The position numbers were made by a program, and so were the translations under genes. This document shows, one piece after another, positions 15,652 to 23,200 of a stretch of DNA of 42,328 nt. This stretch comes from Candidatus Hydrogenedentota bacterium. Lineage in GTDB: Bacteria; Hydrogenedentota; Hydrogenedentia; Hydrogenedentales; CAITNO01. The notes below the pieces were generated by a model. That model made no database searches, was not told where the DNA came from, and worked only from the letters and a program-made list of their open reading frames with translations. The stretch's first letter is position 1; every line of letters starts with the position of its first letter. The stretch is taken from NCBI GenBank assembly GCA_903893795.1, contig CAITNO010000071.1, forward strand, positions 1 to 42,328, written 5' to 3'.

Positions 15652-17757
15652 TTATTTCATGTTCATGTCTGGCGGTTTCATCTCCGCAGCCTGCTTGAGA
15701 TATTTGCCGGCCTCTTCCGAGCGGCCCGTTCTGGCCAGTAACTCGCCCAAAGCCCCCGCCGACCTGGGGTCCGTCGGGTCTATTTCAAGGGCCTTCCGGA
15801 ATTGCGCCTCGGCTTTCTCGTATTGTCCCCGGTTCGCCAGGCATGCGCCCATATTCTGCAGCAGCGGCACCCCCTTCGGATCAATCTTCAGTGCCCGCGC
15901 AAAGTAGGATTCGGCGTCCTCAAGGCGCTGTTGTCCCATGGCGATCATGCCGAGTCCGTTGAGCACTGTGGGATCGCCCGGGGTTTCGTTCAGCACTTTC
16001 TGAAGGCAGGCCTGGGCTTCATCGGTGCGCCCCTGCCTCATGGCAATCGCGGCGAGGGTGTTCAGGGCTTTCAGGTTAAGGGGGTCTATTTCCAGCGCTC
16101 TGTTCAGGTGTGTCCTCGCCTCCTCAGGGCGGTCCTGCCGCAGGGCGAGCATGCCCAGATTCTGCAGGGTGCCTGCGTTTTTCGGATTCAACTCCGCCGC
16201 CTTCTTCAGGCAAGTTTCGGCTTCGCCGTAGTGCTGCCCCTGCGCCGCAAGTATGCCCAGATCGTTGAGCGCCCGCACGTTTTGCGGGTCCAGGTCCACG
16301 GCCTTCCTCAGGCATCTCATGGCTTCATCGGGCTGTCCGCCTTCCGCGGCGGCCGAGCCCATGTTCAAATAGGCAAGCGAGCTTTCCTGGCCAATGGCAA
16401 TCGCGTGGCCAAAAAGCACCGTGTCATTGCGCCAATAGCTGGTCTGGATGCCTGCATCCACGGTCAGCGCAAGGAGCGCCGCGCAGGTCACGGCGGCCAG
16501 GGCGCGTTTTGACACATGCCTTGCCTCGGCCAGGTCGGCCAACCCCCAGACGGCCATGATATACAGGCCAATAAGCGGCAGGTGGGCGTAACGGTCCGCG
16601 CGGGAGAAGTCACCGACCCGTATAATGCCGATGACCGGCGCAAAGACCCCCAGGTACCAACACCACCCCACCGCCAGCCAGGGCCGGCGGCGCGTCTGCG
16701 CAAGGCACAACACCGTAATCGCCGCCAGCACCACAGCCGCACCGGCCACCTGCCACAGCGGCCGTGAAGCCGGGTACGGGTAAAACGCCGCCAGGTCCGA
16801 CGGCCACAGGGCCTTCGCCAAGTAGAGCGCGTAGACAAAAACCGCATTGGCGCACCGCGTCACCAGGGGGACCTTTCCCGCAACGTCAATATTCTCTCCG
16901 CGCAACTGCATAATGACGGTGCTCAACGCGGACAGCGCCGCGATCAGGAAGAAGGGGATCTTCTCTGCAATCAGCCGGGCGGCTTTCCTTGCCGTGGTGC
17001 CAGGGGGTTCGGAGAAGTCCAGCCGGCCAAGCGGCCAGCAATCCAGGAGCAGCAGCGCACAGGGAAGGGTAACCATCATCGGTTTTGACATCACACCGAG
17101 GACAAACGCCGCGCAAACCGCGGCGTAGCGAAGCAAGCCGCCTTTGCGGGCATACAAGCCGTAGGCGCCCATCGCCAGCGCCCAGAAGAGGACGCAGAGC
17201 ACGTCCTTGCGCTCGGAAATCCACGCCACGGACTCCACATGCAGCGGATGCACGGCGGACAGGGCGGCCACCGCCGCGCTCGGCCATAAGCGCCCGGTCA
17301 GCGCCCGCATCGCCAGAAACAGCATCACCGACGCCGCGGCATGGAAGATCAGATTGCCGAGATGATGTCCCCACGGATGCAGGCCGTACAGGGAGCAGTC
17401 AAGCATGTGCGACATCCAGGTCAGCGGATGAAAGTACATCGCCTTTTCCGTGGAGAATGCCCACCCGACGGACTTCAGATTCAGTCCCGCCTGCACCTGC
17501 GGCGTCTCCGTGACGTACAGGTCGTCGTCATAGTTCAGGAAAGAAAACCGCAAGGTCTGGCCGTAGACCGCGATGCACGCAAGCACGAGTCCCGCGCAGA
17601 TGGCCGTCACAAGCACCCGCTGCATGCGCCGCTCGTGCGGCGCGGCGGAATCCTTGTCCGCGCCGGTGCGGCGCATCGGCGGGGACGACTCGCTGCGGCG
17701 GCTCGCCAACGGCGTGGCGGCTTGTCTGATCTTTTTGCTTGGTTTTGACGGTGGCAT
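15652..17757 (-). CDS. TMTC-like membrane glycosyltransferase with C-terminal TPRs
   Basis: A 701-residue protein. The N-terminal half is polytopic, with the family motifs LNYDDDLYVTETPQV, HPLTWMSHMLDCSLYG, HPLHVESVAWISERKDV and VMSKPMMVTLPCALLLLDCWPLGR. These match the TMTC/DUF1736-like PMT-fold proteins of planctomycete-type bacteria. The acidic YDDD cluster sits in the expected first extracytoplasmic loop. The C-terminal third has about seven 34-residue tetratricopeptide repeats (YLNMGSAAAEGGQPDEAMRCL and following). It probably glycosylates exported proteins using a lipid-linked sugar, but the donor is unknown. The start at 17757 is uncertain: an in-frame ATG at 17847 would add 30 atypical residues, and neither has a clear ribosome site. 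Confidence 0.82.
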   Translation of the reverse strand: MPPSKPSKKIRQAATPLASRRSESSPPMRRTGADKDSAAPHERRMQRVLVTAICAGLVLACIAVYGQTLRFSFLNYDDDLYVTETPQVQAGLNLKSVGWAFSTEKAMYFHPLTWMSHMLDCSLYGLHPWGHHLGNLIFHAAASVMLFLAMRALTGRLWPSAAVAALSAVHPLHVESVAWISERKDVLCVLFWALAMGAYGLYARKGGLLRYAAVCAAFVLGVMSKPMMVTLPCALLLLDCWPLGRLDFSEPPGTTARKAARLIAEKIPFFLIAALSALSTVIMQLRGENIDVAGKVPLVTRCANAVFVYALYLAKALWPSDLAAFYPYPASRPLWQVAGAAVVLAAITVLCLAQTRRRPWLAVGWCWYLGVFAPVIGIIRVGDFSRADRYAHLPLIGLYIMAVWGLADLAEARHVSKRALAAVTCAALLALTVDAGIQTSYWRNDTVLFGHAIAIGQESSLAYLNMGSAAAEGGQPDEAMRCLRKAVDLDPQNVRALNDLGILAAQGQHYGEAETCLKKAAELNPKNAGTLQNLGMLALRQDRPEEARTHLNRALEIDPLNLKALNTLAAIAMRQGRTDEAQACLQKVLNETPGDPTVLNGLGMIAMGQQRLEDAESYFARALKIDPKGVPLLQNMGACLANRGQYEKAEAQFRKALEIDPTDPRSAGALGELLARTGRSEEAGKYLKQAAEMKPPDMNMK

Positions 17758-17830
17758 ATTATCCAGTATGTCACGGTTTTCGGCACGGAATAAAGCAGGA
17801 ACTCCAGCGAAAAACAGTGCAGCATCGCAG

Positions 17831-17874
17831 TTGCCAGTCTCGTTCATACATGATATACTGGTCTTAGACTGGTC
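17831..17874 (+). promoter_or_regulatory. Promoter and possible operator of the Phd/PIN operon
   Basis: TTGCCA (17831-17836) and TATACT (17854-17859) are 17 bp apart. The heptamer ACTGGTC is repeated at 17857-17863 and 17868-17874, one turn apart and overlapping the -10 end, a plausible antitoxin binding site. A ribosome site AAGGAAG (17880-17886) precedes the ATG at 17892. Confidence 0.55.
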
Positions 17875-17891
17875 GTAATAAGGAAGACACC

Positions 17892-18131
17892 ATGAAGACC
17901 GTTGGAGCCTATGAGGCCAAGACGCATTTGGCGGAATTGCTGGACCAGGTGGGTGCAGGCGAAAGCATCACCATCACCCGTCATGGGGTGCCTGTCGCCC
18001 GACTCTGTCCCGCACCCGACCAACCTGACAGCACCATCGAGGAAACCATCGGGGAGATTCACCGGTTTCGGCAGACGCACTCCTTGCGCGGACTGACGGT
18101 AAAGGACATGATTGAAGAAGGGCGCCGGTGA
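17892..18131 (+). CDS. Phd/YefM-family antitoxin (partner of PIN toxin)
   Basis: A 79-residue antitoxin. The N-terminus MKTVGAYEAKTHLAELLDQV and the strand pair ESITITRHGVPVARLCPA are canonical for Phd/YefM. The C-terminal tail (GLTVKDMIEEGRR) is the toxin-binding segment commonly seen with VapC toxins. The stop overlaps the toxin start by 1 bp (TGATG). It would neutralise the toxin and repress the operon through the site just upstream. Confidence 0.93.
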   Translation: MKTVGAYEAKTHLAELLDQVGAGESITITRHGVPVARLCPAPDQPDSTIEETIGEIHRFRQTHSLRGLTVKDMIEEGRR

Positions 18132-18550
18132 TGGTGGCCTTCGTCCTGGATTGTTCGGTCGCGGCAGGCTGGTTCTTTGGAGATGAGGCTTCACCCCTGG
18201 CTGAGAGCGCCCTGGACGCGCTTCGGTCTGAATCCGCCTTGGTGCCCGCACTCTTCTTCCTGGAAGTGGCCAATGTGCTCGCTGTCGGCGAACGCCGCGG
18301 CAGATTGAAGCGGTTGGACAGTGACAACATCATGCGTTTCCTGGGGATGCTCCCCCTTCAAGTGGACACACGGACCCCGAACCGTTCCATTCAGCGGATT
18401 CTCGATCTCGCGCGAAGCCATTCGCTCACTTCATACGATGCGGCCTATCTCGATCTGGCCATGCACGCGCAGTTGCCTCTGGTCACGCTGGATGAGCCGC
18501 TGAGAAAGGCCGCGCGAAAGTGCGGCGTTGCCTTGTATGGGAAGAACTGA
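18131..18550 (+). CDS. vapC: PIN-domain ribonuclease toxin (VapC-like)
   Basis: A 139-residue PIN toxin. The acidic active-site residues are present: Asp7 in FVLDCSV, Glu45 in FFLEVANVL, Asp103 in SYDAAYLDLA and Asp121 in TLDEPLR. Such toxins cut specific RNAs, often tRNA. The start at 18131 overlaps the antitoxin stop; a GTG three bases earlier is also possible. Its last 35 codons lie in a 105-bp segment duplicated perfectly 1.2 kb downstream, so the toxin has been the site of a recombination event, yet it remains intact. Confidence 0.93.
   Translation: MVAFVLDCSVAAGWFFGDEASPLAESALDALRSESALVPALFFLEVANVLAVGERRGRLKRLDSDNIMRFLGMLPLQVDTRTPNRSIQRILDLARSHSLTSYDAAYLDLAMHAQLPLVTLDEPLRKAARKCGVALYGKN
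18444..18548 (+). repeat. Left copy of a 105-bp perfect direct repeat
   Basis: This segment, the 3' end of the PIN toxin gene, is identical base for base to 19672-19776. The match stops one base into the stop codon (TGA here, TAA in the other copy) and at the base before 18444. The interval 18549-19671 holds only the Abi unit. The repeat therefore brackets that unit. Confidence 0.97.
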
Positions 18551-18636
18551 GAACCGGTCTTACAACAGGGGATCCGTAACAGCGACTATCCATTTCCGCC
18601 CAATCACCTTGTGATGAGAAAGAGGCTAAAAGGGGG

Positions 18637-18665
18637 TTGCGCCCGCTGTGAAACTATGGTATATT
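18637..18665 (+). promoter_or_regulatory. Promoter of the AbiF-type RNA/protein unit
   Basis: TTGCGC (18637-18642) and TATATT (18660-18665) are separated by 17 bp. The start would fall at about 18672, exactly where the structured RNA described next begins. This agreement supports both calls. Confidence 0.6.
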
Positions 18666-18671
18666 GAGTTC

Positions 18672-18726
18672 AGCAAGCCCGCCGAGCCTCTGCCTAGCAT
18701 GCTTAATTCCGGTGGGCCTTTCTTTT
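18672..18726 (+). ncRNA. Pseudoknotted AbiF-associated RNA ending in an intrinsic terminator
   Basis: An 8-bp stem pairs 18677-18684 (GCCCGCCG) with 18710-18717 (CGGTGGGC), with one G-U pair. AGCA at 18672-18675 can pair with TGCT at 18700-18703 inside the loop; since these cross the main stem, an H-type pseudoknot results. CTTTCTTTT (18718-18726) follows, making the stem a terminator. From memory, a conserved 'abiF RNA motif' lies just upstream of Abi_2 genes; this matches in position and shape. It may act as the antitoxin to the HEPN protein, with leaky termination producing the mRNA. Assignment needs a covariance-model match. Confidence 0.68.
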
Positions 18727-18741
18727 GTATGGGGTGGAGGC

Positions 18742-19632
18742 ATGAAATACGACAAGGCAGCCCTCAGCCTTGACCAGCAGGCAGACCTTCTTCTGGAGAG
18801 GGGATTATTCGCCCCCAGACAGGTGCTCATCGACCGGCTCCGGGTGGTCAGTTATTACCGGCTAAGTGGTTACCTTTTCCCGTATCGGGTCAGCGACAAT
18901 AGATTTCGCCCGAACACTACGCTGAATGATGTATGGAGGCGCTACACTTTCGACAGACATCTTCGGCTAATCGTTCTGGACGCCATCGAACGCGTGGAAG
19001 TGGCCGTAAGAAGCCAGCTCGTCAATGAGCATGTGCTGCGGTACGGGCCTTTCGGTTACACCGACCCAAAGACCGTGCCCAAGCTCGACAGTAACCGATT
19101 TGGCCAGTTCCTAACCCGCGTATACAACGAGACTCGGCAAAGCCGCGAAATGTTCGTTATGCACTTCCAACAGAAGTACGGCGATCAGCAGAGCTACCTG
19201 CCGCTGTGGATGATCTCCGAGATACTGCCTTACGGCGCCATGTTTGCCTTCTTCACGGGCGTGGAACCCGAAATAAAGCGATCTATAGCCTTCACGTTCG
19301 GCATCCCGGACGCGGTATTGTTCTCATGGTTGAACGTTCTAAACATGGTGCGTAACATCTGCGCCCACCATGGCCGCCTATGGAACAGGGAACTCGGCAT
19401 CAAGCCACTCCTCCCGAATGATCGCAAATACCCCCAATGGCACGATCCGGTTACTATTCCGACGCATCGTGTATTCGCGGTGCTGACGATTCTCAGACAC
19501 ATGACTTTCGTAGTGGCACCACAAAGCCTTTGGCCGGATCGCGTCAGATCCCTGCTCGCAGAATACCCGGAGGTCCCTCGCCTATCCATGGGCTTTCCAA
19601 GCAACTGGGAGGAATGTCCCATATGGTGCTGA
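18742..19632 (+). CDS. Abi_2/AbiF-family HEPN abortive-infection protein
   Basis: A 296-residue Abi_2 protein. The N-terminal region LSLDQQADLLLERGLFAPRQ, then LRVVSYYRLSGYLFPYR, is diagnostic of the AbiD/AbiF group. The HEPN ribonuclease motif R-x4-H is present as RNICAHH (Arg204, His209), followed by GRLWNRELG. Such proteins act as RNA-cleaving toxins that stop phage growth by harming the host. The ATG at 18742 has GGTGGAGG one base away. An upstream in-frame ATG at 18664 overlaps the structured RNA and is rejected. The unit is framed by a 105-bp direct repeat derived from the neighbouring PIN toxin gene. The full-length sequence and intact motif suggest it is functional. Confidence 0.93.
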   Translation: MKYDKAALSLDQQADLLLERGLFAPRQVLIDRLRVVSYYRLSGYLFPYRVSDNRFRPNTTLNDVWRRYTFDRHLRLIVLDAIERVEVAVRSQLVNEHVLRYGPFGYTDPKTVPKLDSNRFGQFLTRVYNETRQSREMFVMHFQQKYGDQQSYLPLWMISEILPYGAMFAFFTGVEPEIKRSIAFTFGIPDAVLFSWLNVLNMVRNICAHHGRLWNRELGIKPLLPNDRKYPQWHDPVTIPTHRVFAVLTILRHMTFVVAPQSLWPDRVRSLLAEYPEVPRLSMGFPSNWEECPIWC

Positions 19633-19671
19633 CAGACAAACCTCAAAACAGGGGAAGCGTCCCTCGAAATC

Positions 19672-19778
19672 CCTATCTCGATCTGGCCATGCACGCGCAG
19701 TTGCCTCTGGTCACGCTGGATGAGCCGCTGAGAAAGGCCGCGCGAAAGTGCGGCGTTGCCTTGTATGGGAAGAACTAA
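19672..19778 (+). pseudogene. Duplicated 3' fragment of the PIN toxin gene
   Basis: A copy of the PIN toxin C-terminus (YLDLAMHAQL through VALYGKN) lying after the Abi gene, identical to 18444-18548 and ending in TAA. It lacks the first 104 residues, including Asp7 and Glu45, so it cannot be a nuclease. It is open upstream in the same frame through about 19437, but that stretch is out of frame with the Abi gene and is incidental. It marks the right edge of the Abi insertion. Confidence 0.9.
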
Positions 19779-19904
19779 CGCACGGTTGCCCAGTTTTTGA
19801 AGAGCAAACAGGAGTGCGGAACGGAGGGAATTCCCTGGGGTAAAGTCCGTTCCGTGGTCATAAATGGACCAGATGCATACCCTGTAAATCGAGTGAGCGG
19901 ATGC

Positions 19905-20025
19905 CGTGCAGTGCAAACGTCCACGGCGAACATACACTCTTCACTGAATTCATACTGGAGCCAGGCCAGACACTGTCTCGGCACGCCCACGAGCAGGAAC
20001 AAACGTGCTGCCTGGCGCTTGAACG
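19905..20025 (+). pseudogene. Truncated, diverged cupin gene relic
   Basis: One frame reads HGEHTLFTEFILEPGQTL then SRHAHEQEQTCCLALE, matching residues around GENTLFTEFLLQSGHTL and RHAHEQEQTGYLV of the intact cupin at 15299. DNA identity is partial, so it is an old copy. The similarity ends after the first cupin motif; the second metal-binding motif is missing. A short open frame continues to 20095 with unrelated residues. It is probably dead. Confidence 0.75.
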
Positions 20026-20062
20026 CAGCCCGCAAAAAACGCGATTGCCCGACACAAAGGTC

Positions 20063-20091
20063 TTTACAGATTCCATATCTTACGCTACACT
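20063..20091 (+). promoter_or_regulatory. Predicted promoter of the beta-helix/PASTA gene
   Basis: TTTACA (20063-20068) and TACACT (20086-20091) are 17 bp apart. Transcription would begin near 20098, giving a 115-nt leader before ATG 20213. The surrounding DNA is AT-richer than average for the window. Confidence 0.45.
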
Positions 20092-20212
20092 ATAGCAATT
20101 GTATTTATCTTGAATAATTTTCATGGCGCGGGTGGTGCTGCCGGAGGAAACATTGTGGGCAAGGCGGTATCAGGCACACCCCATGTTCAATGGGGTGCTG
20201 GAGGGAAGCGAA

Positions 20213-23200
20213 ATGTGCAAGAGCTCTAATCTGGACGTTGCGGTCCATGTCTGTTTCGCCGCGTTGCTACTGACCATGATTGCCCCCACATCCCGTGCGG
20301 CCGTGTGGTATGTCAAAGGAACCTCCTCTCCGGTCTCCGGCAGCCCTTGGAACAAGGGCTATAGCACCATACAGGCGGCAGTGGATCATGCTTCTTCCGG
20401 GGACGAAGTCTGGGTTGTCAGAGGGACTTATACCGGCACCGGGGATCAAGTCGTGAATCTGAAGGAGGGCGTGGCTCTGTACGGCGGCTTCTCGGGTGCG
20501 GAGACATCTCGCGGTCAACGTGATTGGACGGAAAATCTGACCATTGTGGATGGACAGGACGCGCGAAGATGTGTGACGACTGTTGATGCAAGCACCGTGG
20601 ATGGATTCACGCTTCAGAATGGACGCGCGTTACAGGGCGGCGGCATGTACTATGGCACGGCCATCAATTGCACTTTCCTTGAGAACACGGCAGATGTGGG
20701 CGGCGGAATGTATTGGGGTGGGGCAAAGCAGTGCTCCTTCCAGAAGAACAGCGCCGCACATGGCGGGGGGAAATGTGCCGGCACCGCTGAAAGCTGCAGT
20801 TTCATCAGGAATGCGGCCATAAACTATGACACAACCTGTGATTGCGGTTACGATTGCGTTTGCGGGGACGGCACAGGCGCCGGAATGGACTACGGCACAG
20901 CCACGAACTGCATATTCTGGAGGAACAGGGCAGAGGGTGTCGTCGCCTACGGTGGCGCGATGTACTTTTCGACCGCGGTTAATTGCACGTTATACGGAAA
21001 TGAGGCGGTCAGCCTTGACGCGCGTGGAGGGGGCATGTATACATGCAAGGCGGTCAACTGCATTGTTTGGGGAAATTCACCGGACGAGTTCAGTGGCGCC
21101 CCCCCCACTTATTCCTGCCTCTCCGTGGCGACCCAAGGCACGGGCAACATAAGCAGCGCACCCGCTTTGGCGGCGCCCTGGAATGGGGACTTTCGATTAA
21201 GAGCCAGTTCCCCCTGCGTGGACAAGGGGACTTCGACGGGCACTCCAGTTACGGACGTTTTGGGCCGTGTACGACCGACAGGGTCCGGGATAGACATGGG
21301 GGCATACGAATACTATCCAGGGGACGATTCCAATGTGGTGACGCAGAGAGTGCTCTTTGTGAATGGGGCATGCACCGCCGCGGTTCCAGACGGACTGTCG
21401 TGGGAAACGGCGTTCCCGACGCTTCAGGCGGCGGTGGACCTCGCTGGAGGCGGGATGGAAATCTGGGTGGCTCAAGGAGTCTACCGTGTGGCCACAGGGC
21501 CGGAAGTCGTCCACCTTGGGCCCGACATTTCACTGTACGGGGGATTTACCGGAACGGAGCCAATCCGGGACGCACGGAACCCCAAGACCGTTCCCACCGT
21601 GATCGACGGGCAGAAGGTCCGACGATGTGTGACTGGAAATCCATCGAGCGTTGTTGACGGATTCATGCTCCAAAACGGCAGTGCAGAGGAGGGAGGGGGT
21701 ATCTGTACGGGCATGGCCGTCGACTGTGTATTTGCCGGAAACTGGGCAAAACGTGGCGGAGGAGCATACGGCAGCAATACTACCAACTGTACATTCCGAG
21801 AAAACTTCACGTTTGAAGAGGGTGCAGGCGCCGGGATGTACGGCGGTCTGGCCGTCAATGGCATCTTCTTTCAAAACAAGGCCGGCAAAAATTCAAGTGG
21901 CGGCGGCATGTACAACGGCACGTCCGTCAATTGTGTGTTTGCCGAGAACTCGGCCAGAGATGGTGGTGCGATCGAAGGAGGTTCCGCCATCAACTGCATA
22001 TTCTGGAGAAACAGTCTGGATGAGACGCACAAGAGTCAAGTCTCATTCTCCTGTTTGGCAGTAGAAACGGAGGGCGCAGGGAACATTGTCGCCTGTCCGG
22101 CTTTTGTAAATCCCATGGCGGGAGATTTTCGACTGCGTGCCAGTTCACCCTGCATAGATGCAGGCTCTTCCGTTCCAGGCAGGGACTTTCTGGGACGTAC
22201 TCGACCCGCGGGCGCAGGGATGGACATGGGAGTCTATGAGTATTGCCAGGGGGACGACGAGCAAGCCGCTGCACTGCCGCCGGTATTGCGTGTCAGGGCG
22301 ACCTCCACGGCGGCACTTCCCGACGGCTTGACCTGGGAAACGGCATTCCCGACACTGCAGGCAGCGGCCGATCTCGCGGGATGCGGCGCCGAGGTCTGGG
22401 TGGCACAGGGCATATATTCTGTGGTCGACGGAGAGGAAGTCATTCGAATAGATCCGGCCATATCCATGTTCGGAGGGTTCACTGGTGTGGAGACCGCACG
22501 GGACGCGCGCAATCCGGATCCCGCCGCCACCGTGATCGACGGTCAGGCAACGCGACTTTGTGTGCGTGCAGGCGATACAGCCCTGTTGAACGGTTTCACC
22601 GTTCAAAATGGATCCTTCTGCCACTATCCCGGCAGTGCGGGAATGTTCCATGGAAGGGCCGAAAACTGCATATTCTCAGGAAACAGGTCCTGCTATGCCG
22701 GCGGTGGGTTGTACTACGGAACTGCCGTCAACTGCACGTTCATTGGAAACTCAGCAGATGTCGGCGGCGGGATGGACGGGGGCGCGGCCATTGGCTGCAC
22801 GTTCTCAGGGAACACCGCAGGGGACGGCGGCGGAATGGGTTGGGGAACGGCAACCGGCTGCACATTCATAGGGAATGACGCGGGCACTTTTGGCGGCGGA
22901 CTTGTCAGCAGTACCGCCACCAATTGTGTCCTCTCGGGAAACATCGCCCCTATCGGCGGCGGGATGAGTGACGGGGAGGCTGCGGGCTGCAGCTTTGTTG
23001 AGAATGTCGCGACAGGCGAAAGTTTCACTTACGGTGGCGGTGGAATGGACGGCGGAAACGCCGCCAATTGCCTGTTTCTCCGAAATTCTGCACATAACGT
23101 TGGCGGCGGCATGGCTGGGGGGAGCGCTGTTAATTGTACCTTCTTTAATAACTCTTCCACAAAAGATGGAGGAGCCCTATATAATTCGCATGCTTCGAAC

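Noticed and set aside
18664..18741. Upstream N-terminal extension of the Abi protein
   Set aside because: The extension would translate the terminator-hairpin RNA and lacks similarity; GGTGGAGG right before 18742 gives a better start.
20640..23170. Regularly spaced short repeats that could suggest a CRISPR array
   Set aside because: The spacing follows beta-helix coils (GGGM...NCTFxGN) in one reading frame, with degenerate DNA units; it is protein-repeat coding DNA, not an array.
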